Source of the DNA: Polytrichum commune
Taxonomy: Eukaryota; Streptophyta; Polytrichopsida; Polytrichales; Polytrichaceae
DNA length: 64,000 bases
Direction: 5' to 3'
Assembly (NCBI GenBank): GCA_950295325.1
Contig: OX485803.1
Location: 13,518,001-13,582,000 of the forward strand
Made by a program: the position numbers and the translations under genes. The notes beneath the pieces were generated by a model. That model was not told the DNA's origin. It ran no database searches and was given only the letters and a program-made list of their open reading frames with translations. Numbering within the stretch: the stretch's first letter is position 1; each line of letters begins with the position of its first letter. Shown here piece after piece: positions 12,947-26,226 of this stretch.

Positions 12947-13256
12947 GCATGGGTGCCACACCTACATTCTCCAATTTGGTGACTTTATTTAGGTGGCCTT
13001 CCCAACTGCCCTCAGCTCTCCCTTCCACCCAAGTACACTGTCCACACTCAGAGCAGGCGGACCATTCAGTTCATGTGACTTGAAACCCAGACCTTTCCAA
13101 TCCTAAGCTAAGCTTGGCTGCTCACTCACTCACTCACTCACACAATCTGTAAGTAAGGTCTGGATCTGAAGCTTCATGAAGTGCATCAACTCATTCAAGG
13201 TGGACTCTTTGTTCTCCCTTCTTCTTCTTAGGACTGTGAAGAGGCGGAGGTTGCTG

Positions 13257-16200
13257 ATGAACGGGGTTTTGCAGCGATCCCTTGTTCATGTGCTCATAAT
13301 CCTTGCCAATGACAATGTAGGTATGGGAGCATTGCGGAAGTTTTTGAGCCTTGGAGGATGTATAGTCTTCTGCAGCAGGTAGCAGGTGGGACTGACTCTG
13401 CCTCCTCTTCTTCATGTCCTTACAACATTTGGGTGTTTAGCTGAGGTTGTTGATGAGCAAGGGTGTCAATGCTGCATTTTGGAAGCTTCTTCCTCTTGTT
13501 CCTCACCACAGGATAGGATTGGATCAGTAGGAGCAGCAGATGTCGAGAAGCATGCATCGGGATACTGGTGTGGCCGTAGTCTTATAGCTCGAGGTCTAAA
13601 ATCGAAGTGAGGTAGATGCTGTAGTTCGTGTTTTGCTGGATCCAATGCTACGGTCACCGTCTTCACAGGTAATCGGTGGGCATCCTGGGTACGTATACAA
13701 TGGCCATGCGCTTCCTCTCGTGATGGGTTTAATTAAAGATGTTGATTAATGTCAGGACTGCAAATGGCTTCAAGAAGAATCAGACCAACAATGTTGTTTT
13801 TCTTCTAAGTGCGCCTGCCTCTTCTCCATCTCTCCTCTCACGTATTGATGTGGTCGTGTTATGAACCCCGGGATTTAAGATATTGATGCAAAAATAAATG
13901 AATAAACTATCCTATTTGTGAACTGTGTGCGTGAGATTAGGCAAAGGAGGAAAGAGCTGAAGTGGTGAACTCAAATTAGAGAAGAGGACGAGCTGCTCGA
14001 ACTCTTTGCACATTGTTGGTAAAGTGTAAAACCCTATTCTCCTGAATGCCATACTTCTGGGAAGAGACCATATGTCAACCTGGTACACAGGAATTGTGAT
14101 GATTCCAGTGAAAACTTCTAATGGAAATTAATTTTCTTTCTTGCAGGCTCTGAGAATGATGTACAGTTGCTAGAAAGGTCTCAAAATTAGCATATCTTTG
14201 GATGTTTCCAAGTTCAATGGTCTGGGGGTAGCCTTCTGCCAACAATATCCTCCACCCTGAGTGCCTCCCTGCCCTCTAATATTTCCTTTCCTCATTGTAT
14301 CCCTAAGTCATGCAAGGTCATATGGTTAAGACTAACTTAGGTCATGACTCTTTCCTTAATTTACATTGTGTGCCTCGGACCTTAATGGCTTCGGTCTAGG
14401 TTTATTCTTGCTGCTGTTCAAAGTTGTACTTAAGAACGCTGATCAGTTCTGAGGACTAAAAGCCAATTAGAATTAACGATCTTAATTCAGAACTCTAAAG
14501 CACTATTTCCATTTCAATCGCCTGCACTTATACGTACCCACGGTCCACAATTAGAGTATTCAATCACAAGAGACTTTTAATCATCTCGAGATTGCAAAAT
14601 GTAGGTCGCCACGCAACTTACAAAATAGAGCGATGTCACCTGGATTCATTTTGCAAGTAGTAAATTAAGGGGCTGATCAAGGAGTGTCTCAGATCAGAAT
14701 TATGAGTGCAGAACCTCTTCGACCCATTAGCTGACGAGGTGAACCTTTATCTTCCGAATGCTGGGATGGAGCCCAAGTCAGTGAACATCTTCAAGGTGAA
14801 TCAACTATTGCAATTCAGGGACCTAAACAAGAATATTGTGTATGGTATCAACTGTTGGGTCCATATGACAGTAGAACTTGTCAGGACTCCTGTTATGTCA
14901 AAATGATGATTCCTTGTTATCACTTGAATACTGCCGCTATTTTAAAACTTATTTTGCAGAAGTGCAAACTCTTGCAAACTGCAGCCAATCAAACTGCATC
15001 AAGATCTTTCTTTTTGTCCCTGGTTCACTTCTGTGATTTCTTTTGGGTCCAGCCATATAGACTGACTGGTTAGTCGAGGCAGGGGAGAGGAATTGCTGGG
15101 ACGCTTCATGACTATGGGCCCCAATTATGGCTGATTCTATCCACTTTGGCCATGTTGATGAGTCTTGCAAGCACGGCCACGGATCCTCTTCAAAGTGAGT
15201 GTTAACCATCAGATCATTAACGTGATAATATAGCCGTCTCGAGAACTACTAAGCCTTGTTGCCACACACACATGGGTGTCTAGCATTTTCGAGTTTTTGT
15301 ACATACTCAGGGAGTGCTTCAATGCGTACAGGGAAGGCCTTCCTTCCTTACGGTCTATCTGTTGTCATATTTAAAATTCTTCAGCACAACGCAGAAAACA
15401 TTCTCTTTTTATTTGAAAGAGAGATTTAAACTTGCACTTGTGGATATATAGATCAAAACAAAACTCTGACTTAACGTTTCATTGATCACCTCACTAATTG
15501 ACAGCTGCAGTTCTCAAGGCTCTCAAGCGAAACCTCCAGGATCCCTCCAAGAATCTACACAACTGGATGGGTGAAGATCCCTGCGGTGAGCACTGGAAGG
15601 GCGTTGTGTGTGACAACTTCACTTCACACGTGATCGAACTGTAAGGAACATATATGTGTAGTTTTGTATTATAGCATTCTTCAATTTTCAAGAATCAAGG
15701 TCCTTGTGTTCACGCATGGATGCCGAGGAGCATAATGAAGTGGCATGAAGCTCGCATTAATCATTGACATCTGAGTCCTATCTTCGGACACAAAACCTTC
15801 TTCCATGTACCAAGATTTAATTGAAGAGGCGTGTTCCAGATGGGATAATTTTTAGGTTATCCAGCTTACCTACAGAATTATTATTCCATTTTGCACAGAC
15901 ACCTAAAAAGGCTACTTAAGAGTGTTATGTTCTGAGAACATATCAAAATTCTTACAGGCGGTTGCTCAACCTCAAGCTGGGAGGCCATTTGATACCAGAG
16001 CTTGGAGAGCTTCCGTATCTCCAGAACTTGTGAGTAGCTACTCTCTCACAATCACTGCTATTCTCAGAGTAATCCACCTGTCACCATCAACACCATCAAC
16101 CGATGGTAATCTTGGTTATAACAACCCTGATAATTTGGGGTCTTGGAGGAGTCATCAGCGTTGAAGACTGCACTTATTATCCCAATTAGTGAGGGTGGTA

Positions 16201-19200
16201 CTAAAACCTGAAGCACACAATATTTAGCCAAGTCTCAAAGTTACAGAGGGCTGAAATTTTTACTGAGTGACATTAAATTCATGACTACATGCTCATTTAC
16301 TATAGATTTCAAGAAAATTAGTGTGTGCTTTAAGGTGTTTATAGAGTGATAAAACAAATTTATATGGAAACACATGCTTGCCATTGAATAGTGTCAAGTG
16401 TCGATACTTCAACGAATAGTGCCAACCAAATAGTGTCAAACCAAATAGCACCAACCAAATAGCGCCAAGCAAGTACACTATATATGATATATAGTCTGAT
16501 TTACTATTTGGAATTATGCAATACTATATTTATTTACTGTACATCTCATATTTTACCAACAAATGTTAAATTGGTAGTTTGGACATTATAGAACATTGAC
16601 AAACTTTACTTGGTAAAAAATATTTCAATAGTAAAAAGATATAGCACCGTGTAAATCCAAATAATAAGTCACACTAAATATCATATTTGGTGTAGTGCCA
16701 AGTGCTGATACTTAAAGTGTTGCTATGAATAGTATATTCAGTGAATAGTTCCGGGATGAACAATGCTTCCAGGATCTTTTGGTGGCACTAATTTCATAGT
16801 GTAGATAACTTTCATATCACCTTAACTAATTTCCCACACTCACATTAGCCCTCCCTCACTAATTGGAATAATCAATGTAGTTCTATTTGTGCTAAAAAAA
16901 ACCCCTAATTCAGCTCACTGGAAAACAGTGGAAGGGTGTTATGGGTCACAAGCCGTGGAGGGTGCACTATATTGAAGACCTCACTGAAATTATGATGGGA
17001 ATTGATTCAGAAAGCAATGTCTTGTTGTTGTTGTTTAGCATAATAGAGCTCTTTCTTTACATTGCTGGACAAACAAATGTCTATTTTTCCCACTGGCTGT
17101 TCCACATCACCTTCATTTGGTGTTTGATTATGTTTCAGTGATTTCAATTTTGTGGTGTAATTATCTTGTAGGAATGTAATGTGGAATGACCTGACTGGCA
17201 GCATTCCACCATCACTTGGCAATCTAACAAATCTCAAATTTCTGTAAGTCATCACTCCATATCTGCAAGTTCAGACAAATTCACACAAAGTCAGTTGGTT
17301 GCAATTGCTACACTAGATACGGTATTTAGTGTCACTTAGTATTTGGAGTTAAACAATGCTATATCTTTTTTACTATTGGTGTAATTTTTAAACAAGTAAA
17401 GTTGTTGTTGTTCTATAATGTCCAAACAGCCAATTTGACATTTGTTAGTAAAATATGAGATATATAGGAAATAGATATAGTATTGCATAATTCCAAATAG
17501 TAAGTGATATTTAGTGTAGTTCTTCATTTAGATTCAAACTGTGCTTCAATCCTTGAACCTTGCTGAGTGGTATTTAATTTTAAACAGACTGTATTATATA
17601 AACTAAATTCAGAGTGATTCCTCCCCAACTTACAAATCGGCCTATTCATTATTGCTTGGTGTCTGAAACACGGGAAGACATGTGACAAACATTGTGTTCT
17701 AGTACCTTTCCTAAATCACTGAAAGACATGGCAGAGTTACCCCTTTACTCATACACAGAATGAAAATCTTCAGTGCAAGTAAAATTTCTTCTTAGTCAGT
17801 ATTTACCAATTTGCGTCTCAGAATCATGCAAGGAGATTGTTGGTTGCATGGTTCAGATATGACTTCTGTCAAATCACGTAATACTCTGTTTTCCTGGTTC
17901 TAGTAAGTCCTTTTCTACAATAATTTCACGAACTCAGTACCTCAGGAAAATTCTAGGCAATGGTATATTGGTCACATTTTGGCTTTAAAATATTTTAGCT
18001 AATGTTTACGATGAAGCAGAGGGATTTCGAAGATTCTATATTAGTTCAAGGGAGATGAAAACATTTGCAGCTTCGCAATAAGATACTGAGGTTTATTGAA
18101 ACATATAAGAGGGGATTGTAAGAGGGCACTTACAACTGCAATGACAAGGGTGAAATGGTTGATATTATTGAAATGGTTTTGGGTTGAAATCTGGAGGCTT
18201 CTAAGTGGCAACCGTTTCTCTGGACACATACCTGAGGAGCTTGGAAGGCTTCAAAATCTGACAAGGATGCAGCTTGATGAGAACCAATTCACTGGACCTG
18301 TACCGTTGTCATTTGGAAATCTTCTGGCCATGGAACACCTGTAAGTAAAATTTATGTGAAAAGTCACTCTGAGCATTTCTGAAGAAAAGCATTATGGGAA
18401 AAATGGATATTATATTCAAGTACATCAAGCGATTTTAAATCAATGATAAGTGAACTTTCACCAGAAATTTTCAGAGTCAGGTTCCTACTTTCAGGCAGCT
18501 TAACTTGATCATCAGATTTAAACCCAGGTTGGTACTTGAAAGATAACAATCAGCTTGAAATCAGGCCATGTAGACAAAAGCCTAAATATGTAAATAAAAA
18601 TCTATCCATTCCAGTAGGAAAATCATGGGCGAACCCATGATTGATTGCAAATGCACCTCATTTTTTAGAACAGTCTCTTAAATACTTGCCGCGTTGTAAT
18701 CTGGACAGGTACTTGAATAATAATTCCCTAAATGGAAGCCTTCCTGGTTCCCTTGCACAGCTCCCTAAACTTCTTCACTTGTAAGTGGCCTCATGACCTC
18801 CACCATATATATATTTTTTAAATTCTGTTTTGCCTTCATGGGGATAAGATCAAAATTTGGTAAGCCAAGTATTAAATTTACTGACCAATAATGGTTGCAG
18901 GATGGTGGACAACAATCAGCTGTCGGGCGAGTTACCCAACAGTCTTGGTTATGCACCCGCCTTGCAAATCTTGTGAGTCCCTTTGTCCAAAGAGATTCTA
19001 TACAAACCCTAAACACTATTAGTTTCAAGAGATGTATCAAAAATGCTATATATTGATTTTTAGCATTTGATGATGTCTCCTCAACGACACACACTTTTTA
19101 TAAATTTATCATCTTGAAATAATTCACGCGGTCTGCGATCATTTCTCCATGTGTATTCAGTCTTCACACTAAATTGTCAAAAACTGTTCCATGGTGATAG

Positions 19201-22200
19201 TTATTTAGAAATCATAGAAAACTTGGGTGGTTATGAGAATGAACTTGAATTGCGTTGAGTGCCTTCTCGATTTCTTGTGACTTGAGTTCACTACAGGCAA
19301 CTTGACAACAACAGATTTATCGGGTCCAATATTGCAGTTCTTCCAGCTTCATTTACCAACTTACAAGGCCTCATCAAACTGTAAGTCATTTTATTTTCAG
19401 CAATTCAGTGTGTTCATGTTACTGCACTAAGATATTTCTTGTGTATTTACTTTATTGATTATGGTCTTTAAAGTTGAGAACTGGCAAAATGTCTGTTGAA
19501 CCTCGAGGTTTTCCCTAAAACTAACTGTGGCAACACCGTTAAATCCGATATTGAAATGATAATTGAAAGCTTGTTGAAATAAGCTTTAAAGAACTTGTGG
19601 CATCTTTAAGAAATGTAAATCACTTTAAAAATCTGTTTATGAATCCTATTTTTCTGAATACTTTCAATGCAACACAATCTACTGGATAGAGCTGTGGCAT
19701 GAAATACTCTTTGGTTGCACAAATTTGCGAAACTTGCTCCCAAATTTGCGAAACTCAAAAAAATTCCAATTTTTTGGTTGCTCAATTGTGGTTTTTGTTC
19801 TCTATATTTGCAGGAGTTTGAGAAACTGCAGCTTGCAAGGTGGAATTCTGGACTTAAGTGGCCTCTCTCGCCTTAACGTCCTGTAAGCCTGAGAGTTTAC
19901 GATGCCAAGCCATTTAGAGTGTGCAAGGTTAAAACCTGTGTTCAAATGTGACAATATGAAGTTGCAACAATTTTGCAAAGTAATATCTAAACGCAATAAG
20001 TTTAGTACATAGATACAATTCTGTGTTTAAGCAGACTGCACTTTGGCATGTCACAGCAGGGAAGACCAAGTATATGAGCTACTTAAGTATTCGTTCTACG
20101 ATGATGAATATTGGATTGTTTCCCAACAAGTGATCTGCTTTTGTAGATATTCTGATGCAGTAAAACATGGCTTAATTTGATACTAAATAGCTGTGCATGA
20201 TTTTTGCAGCGATTTGAGCTACAACATTCTGACCGGGAACATGCCACTATTCAACTTTTCTGCCAATCTAACAACGATGTAATTAACCCCTCTTTAATAC
20301 CATGTGTTTGTTTAGGGTTTAAGGATTAAGTTCCTTCATTTAGTATTTATATGCTGCATGATATCAGCGCTTGTCTTTACATTTATGTAAGTGGTCTTGT
20401 CACGCCAAACACTGTCCACCTTGATTGGTTTCATTAAATCTAAGTATTGAGTTTGAGGTCACAGAGATTTATCACACAACAACTTGACTGGGAGCATACC
20501 ACAGGATGTTTTTATGCTTCCCAACCTTCAAGCTCTGTAAGTAACCCAACAAGACACCTACACCTCATGTTTGATTGCAACTCACAAAAATTCAAAATCC
20601 CTTCTTTGCACAGGTGCTGATGATTTTTACCATTATTGGAAGCCCCTCTATTACTTTGATTCTTTCTTTTGTAAAGAAAGGCTGTATATTACGTAAGCAG
20701 CAATGTTATAATGCTAATGAGAAATAGGTGTTATTCCATGTCCCAAGGTTCCATATGACTAATCTGATGATGTTAAGGTTTGATTGGTATGTAGGGTGCT
20801 CAAAGGCAATCGGCTCAATGGGACTATTCCATCGCTTAATAACCATTACAGCTCATACAATTCTGTACTGATGTAAGTTCATTCCCATTCTATACTACCA
20901 TGATTACTTTTTTCTTTTCTTTTTTCTTTTTTGCTTCCCATCAATGCTTATCGGACTTCATTTCAAGCAATCAGAAGATGAACTTCCATGTATTGTAAAT
21001 GCTTGGATGCGGAAAAGCCACTTTGCATTTGTTGAATTTGGTCCTATTCTTGCAGAGACCTTCAGGACAATCTGCTTACAGGCGTTGATTCATCAGTTAA
21101 TGTTTCAGCAAACCACTGGAATGACATAACCTTGTAAGTAATCTGCAATCTGGTGTCTAACAATCGTGTGGGTATAGTTGCTTATGTATTTGAGCTGTTG
21201 TTGTTGTTGTTTGTTTTTTGTTTTTTGTTTTTTTTTAAATATAAATATAAATATTATTATTTTATTATTATTTTAAAAAATAAGTTCTTAGTTCTTAGTT
21301 TTTTTTCCGCATTTAATTGTATAAGCTCTTTCTGGACTTGTGACTGTGGTCCTAGGTTCTATAAATGATAATGTTGTCTTTAAGCCTACGAGCTCAGTGA
21401 CATGTGATGCTTATTGGCTTTTTCCTGCTTATACTTGTGATATCTTTTCTCTCTATTCATTTCAGGTATGGTGTTAATGTTTCAAATGCTTCTATTGTTT
21501 CAGGTTAGGTGGGAATGCAAAACTGTGTAACATCCTTGCTCATTCGAATCTTCACTCAAAATGTGCTCCTCTGAGTAGCATGGTCTTTCATCAGCTGCCT
21601 CAAGCTTTTTCTACAGGAAATGGAACCTTGTGTACAAGTTGCAAATCTCCAAATGTGTTGGTTCCATGGGCAACCGCCAACAACTGCGAATGTGCCGACC
21701 CTATAACAATAGACCTCCGACTCAAGTCTCCTAGTTTCTACACCTTCACCAACCCCAACAATCTTGCCAGCTTAGTAGCTTCCCAATTGAACTTGAGCAG
21801 AAAACAAGTGTTTCTGCAAGCCTACGAGTGGCAGCCAGGACCACGCCTCCGAACCAAAATTCTGATTTTTCCATTGAACTCTTCACGGTTTTCACCTTAC
21901 ATGTACAATGACATTTTTTCGTTCTTTGTGAACTGGGGCTTCACTACAGGACTGTATTATGGGCCATACGAGATCTTATACTTCGGCTCAGGTGCAAGCT
22001 ACAATCATCACCTTGTAGATTTCTGTAATTTATTTCCTGCAACTTTATTGTTTGGAAAACCTCGGTAATGTACTTCCATGGTCATGAAAATACAGTGAAA
22101 ATCTGATTTAGTGTGCCATGTTAATTAGAGTGGTCTTTGTGACTCTAGGTGCACCCAGTGATGGCAAGGCAATTAATGCGGATTGATGATGAATAGTGTG

Positions 22201-25200
22201 GGCACACACTAAATCAGATGTTTAGTTTAGTTTGTGGCCAATGTGTAAAATATGCGCTGATTGTGCACAACTTCACAGTGCACATTTGCACTTCTATGTT
22301 TGGTCATTAGAGCTTGTAACTTAATGTATCCTGAATGTCTACCAAGACTTCAATTAACTTCTGTATTTTATTTCATGCAGGTTGGGCTACATCAAATACA
22401 AGAAAGCTCACAGAGTCAGAGATAGTGGGCATTATACTAGGGTTCTTGGCCATAGTTGCATTCAGTGTTGCAGCCAGTGTGTTGTTAATCATCTTGAGCC
22501 GGAGACGCAAACTCAACCATCCACCTTCAGAAAGCTGTAAGGGTCTATAATCACTGAGCTAGTGAGTAATGACTTGTAAGGAAATCGTTTTGAGAACCTA
22601 GATCTCCTGTGGAGGTAGATGGGCCTGTATTGTTTACTTTTTGCTGTTTTCTGCTTTATACTACTCGGATTCGCAAATGTATCTGAAGAAGCCAGGATCA
22701 ATTTCAGAAAGTTTTTGGAGCTAATCTCGAATTGTTATGACTTATCAAAGTCCACTGACAGTGAGCCATAAGAAAAGCCACATAGGTTCCCCCCCCCCCC
22801 CCCCCCCCTGCCTCCAATTATTGCGACAATTGAACCTAGAATGGGTAACAAGCATGTAGTCCAATCTCTTCAAAACACATGTCTTTCTAGTGTCTGTTCT
22901 AAGATTTACACCTGACCTCCCACCACTTAAATATAGGTGCTCAATTGGGGTAAGTTGGCGAATTAGGTCCACTTACCTTAAGGGGTTTAAGGTTTAGGGT
23001 TTAGGAAAATTGCTAGTCCTAAACCAATGCCTTGTGTTTGTTAGTCATGAGAATTATGAGGAAGCTCGGGACCGTAAAATTTGAAGGTGTGAAGTGCTTC
23101 TCACTTGAGGAATTGATGGAGGCAACAAACCAATTTAGCGAGGAGTGCATACTTCATACGGAAGTGCACATTAAGGTGTACAAGGCAGCATTGCAAGGGG
23201 GGCAACAAGTGGTGGTAAAGCGTGCCCAACGGGGCTGCCTTCAAGGCGACGAGGAATTTTGCAAGGAGATTGAGTTTTTGTCTCAAATACGTCACCGCCA
23301 TGTGGAATCATTGCTTGGCTTCTGCATCGACAACGGGGAACAGGTGTTGCACTAATCTATAATTAATTAATTTAGAAATCCATCCTGTTCGTGATTTCAT
23401 CCAGAGGCACTGACATTAAATTTCTTATCAGTGAAATCTCCATAATTGACCCCATTCTGATTCCTGGATAATTGCCATAAGGAAATCGAGAGAATAATTC
23501 CTTATAATTCTCAGTCCAGGCATGGCAGACATGATAAGAATGTGAGTTGTAGAGGTACCATATCAGGAAGCTGATAAATACAAACGCATCAGCCATAAGT
23601 CATGACAGATGAAAATCCCGAATGTTGTGTCATCATGGTTGAAGCAAATACTCATCAACCTCATGTATTTCCTCAAAGTTTAATTCTTAAAATTAGTACT
23701 GCAGCCTGCCTCGCTTCAAGAAATACTAAATCTGGAAAAATCGTTTGTCTGCAGATGCTCATATACAACTATTCTTCTGGTGGAAGCCTCCAAGATAGAA
23801 TTGGTGAGGATTCCCACCATATTATCTCCTATAAGGTGGTCTAGGCTTGAATTAATGGAAACTATTGTTCATACTATGCTTAAGGTAGATGTGTGTAATT
23901 TGGATACTTTTCTCTCTGCATCCACTTCTCGTAGGATATGAAAGACCATATTAGTGTGAGATGATTATAATACATAATTGATATTTAAGTAAAATTGGAC
24001 TAAGTCCAAGTCCATAATTATAACATGCTGAATTCTATCATAAGATCCTCTGATAGGATTGTGTAGTAAAATCGTCCAATAGATTTATGCAGAGTTGATT
24101 ATTATATGACTAAATATTCTTAATACTTTTATCTCTCAATATATAATTGTGTATATTTAACCCAAAAAATGGTTTTTCCATCATATTTTAATTTCATAAC
24201 ATTTAAGTAATCATTGAGGATTCACATATCTCCCTTAAATGAAGGTATAATAGAAGTACATCAATGGATCCATCCATAGAACTGAAGCAACCAAAGAGTT
24301 CAGATTTTGTAAATATGTCTAGACTTGCTTAAATAAGAGTTACATCCAAATCATGCACATATGCATTTGCCTCATAAATTTTGGAGCTCGCACAAATATC
24401 TTAATTGTTATCAAAATAAAGATTCTCATGCTCATTAAGCTGTCCTATAGCCCCCCCCCCCCCCCAAATCATGTTCATCATTAAGCCTCTAATGGTTAGC
24501 ATATTTTAGCATATAGTCCAATCTTTTTTAACACGTGTCTTTTTGGTGTCCAGTCTTAGATCCACACCTAACCACATATCACTCAAATATAGGTGTTGAG
24601 ACTATTTTTGTGTTAGAATTAGGCACGTCTACCTTATTCCACCAATCTGCTCCTAAGGATGTTAAAATCTGTTGGTGGGCAAATTCAAATGAGAAGCATG
24701 AGAAGTTCAGCTTGCTAAATTTTTAAGGTCAAGCATATAATTGTATGGTTGCTTAATTGTATGCAAAATAATATTCATATCGTCTAAAGTTGAGTGCAAT
24801 CCTGTGTGAATGCTGGTGATTTGTGCAGTTAGAGAGAAAGGCCTTCCACTGGACTTCAGAACACGGTTAAAAATTGCCCTGGGCTCTGCAAAAGGAATTT
24901 TATACCTTACCAAGGAATTGCAACACCCAATCATCCACTGTGACATCAAGTTGTCCAACATATTGCTGGACAAAGATGACATACCTAAGGTTGCAAATTT
25001 TGGAAAAGCCAGGCTTGGCTTCTCGCCAAAGTTGATGGTGGACGCTAACAAAAATCACATTTCAACAACCATAAGGGGTACCAAGGTAATTTGACTTCAA
25101 ACTCGTGTGTAAGCAGAGTCAGTTTGGTATATTTCATTAGGTCTCTCACTACATTCTTTTGGGTTGTCTGTTCTACGTCCTCTCTCACCAACTATAGATT

Positions 25201-26226
25201 TGCTATCCTTTCATAATATAACGCTGAGTGAAAATTAAAGAACTCTCATCACACTGGGATTTCTTGGTATCTGAATCTCTCAATACCTTTTTGGGGGACA
25301 TGAATATCTCTCTACACATAAAGTTAGGCTTAGCAAATATTGAGGTATGAGTGTCTTGGTGCCTAGCGGACCGGGTCTTCTCAAGCACAGCCGGTTGTAC
25401 TTTACCTTTTCAAAGCAATAGAAGATATTATTGTTCCAACAAATATAAAAAAATAGAGGAATGTGACACGACTGTCGATATTTCTCATGACTGGTGGGTA
25501 CTATGAACCAACTTCAATACGTGTAGGAGTTTGTTTCATTTTCTACCTTTTACAGACAGGATTGAGAAAATTATAAGTACCTTCTCCTGGAGTTTTGTCG
25601 TTTAACGAGTATTTTCAAGTCCCATCCTGTTAGTAGCATGTTGTCAGTAATTCAACTGGTAAAGGTCTTCTTGCAGCAATTTAAAAGAAGATGCCACAAT
25701 TTGTTCATGTTTGCAGGGCTATGGTGATCAACAGCAGTTCTCGCCACAACAAATTGTCAGCAAGAGTGATCACTTGGATGTATGGAGTTTTGGCATTGTT
25801 TTACTTGAACTAGTTACGGGCATGCCCGCAGATACAAATCAGAAACACATCCTTCAAGAGGTGAGTCATCAAGTAACGAGCTTATTTTCCATACGAAATC
25901 TCTTCGTTATACCACTATGAACTTAATACGGGAATCAGAACATGGAGTGAATTTCTTACTTAATGAATGTCTAATCCGGAGCTGATACAAAGTATTGGGT
26001 GGTTGATGTGATCAAGATTGACCTGGCCAATAGGAGTGGAAATTTAACATCTCTAGCAGACCCTTCAATGGGGCCCAGCCCAGGGGAGGTACTTGAATCG
26101 CTTCTTCTTCTGGGACTTACATGTTGTAATGAAAATTGCACGACAAGGCCCAGCATGATAGACGTGGTTAGGGAACTTGAAGAAATGTGGCTTCTAGTGC
26201 GAGGCTCTGAATTAGGTGCCCACTAA
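13257..26226 (+). CDS. LRR receptor-like protein kinase, subfamily VIII type, predicted pseudokinase (20 exons)
   Basis: Exons: 13257-13320, 15505-15640, 15958-16029, 17172-17243, 18197-18340, 18709-18780, 18901-18972, 19297-19380, 19814-19882, 20210-20278, 20465-20536, 20795-20872, 21056-21133, 21504-21991, 22381-22536, 23045-23343, 23755-23803, 24829-25085, 25717-25860, 25993-26226. Joined: 2709 nt, 902 residues plus TAA, no internal stop, all introns GT-AG. Order: short signal peptide (1-17), LRRNT with DPC and a second Cys (about 22-62), about 12 LRRs (67-360), a Cys-bearing juxtamembrane domain with RLKSPSF and GPYEILYF (361-523), one membrane helix (538-562), RRRK, then a kinase-like domain (about 606-890). 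It resembles Arabidopsis At1g06840/At5g49770-type receptors (plasma membrane). Odd points: the glycine loop is lost (613-619), HRD is HCD (728-730), DFG is NFG (748-750), the GT/APE region is GYGDQQQF (778-785), and HLD is inserted at 796-798; Lys634, Glu650 and Asp730 remain. Exon 1 is the least certain: an in-frame ATG at 13176 would add 27 residues. The acceptor of exon 5 is weak. Confidence 0.85.
13321..15504. other. Intron 1 of the receptor kinase gene
   Basis: A 2.2-kb intron between the signal-peptide exon and the LRRNT exon, bounded by GTATGG and GACAG. Open frames within it (for example 14706-14906) look incidental. No transposon was recognised. An alternative first exon somewhere in this interval cannot be excluded. 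Confidence 0.5.
16405..16470 (+). repeat. Short tandem repeat of 14-15 bp, about four units
   Basis: Degenerate units of the type AATAGTGCCAACCA repeat four times directly before the family A element in intron 3 of the receptor kinase gene. Confidence 0.6.
16476..16692 (+). mobile_element. Family A small TIR element, copy 2 (receptor kinase intron 3)
   Basis: A 217-bp copy of the element at 9133, in the same orientation, with TA on both sides. The left end is CACTATATATGATATATAG and the right end the near reverse complement of CACCAAATATGATATTTAG. It lies about 480 bp upstream of exon 4. Confidence 0.75.
17311..17516 (-). mobile_element. Family A small TIR element, copy 3 (receptor kinase intron 4)
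   Basis: A 206-bp copy in the opposite orientation to copy 2, as shown by the inner sequence (GTTCTATAATGTCCAAAC here, the reverse order in copy 2). TA flanks both ends. It starts 68 bp after exon 4, so copies 2 and 3 bracket that exon as an inverted pair. Confidence 0.75.
22101..22219 (-). mobile_element. Family D small TIR element, copy 1 (receptor kinase intron 14)
   Basis: A 119-bp element with perfect 15-bp inverted ends ATCTGATTTAGTGTG and CACACTAAATCAGAT. The interior shares CCATGTTAATTA and the reverse complement of ACACTATTCATCATC with the longer copy at 54108. Confidence 0.7.
22613..22980 (+). repeat. Family B element, copy in receptor kinase intron 15
   Basis: Shares start (AGGTAGATGGGCC), middle and end (CACTTACCTTA) with the copy at 1635. 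The internal C-tract is expanded to 20 C at 22789-22808. It is directly followed by telomere-like GGTTTAGGGTTTAGG at about 22990-23005. Confidence 0.7.
24340..24645 (+). repeat. Family B element, copy in receptor kinase intron 17
   Basis: Matches the copy at 52555 over CTCATAAATT...GGAGCTC and AAAGATT, then the TATAG-C-tract (15 C at 24451-24465), TAGTCCAATCT, ACACGTGTCTTTTTGGTGTC and TACCTTAT. The left boundary is approximate. Confidence 0.65.

Noticed and set aside
22985-23010. Telomere-like TTTAGGG repeats
   Set aside because: Only two to three imperfect units inside an intron; similar short matches are scattered through the window, so no interstitial telomere is claimed.
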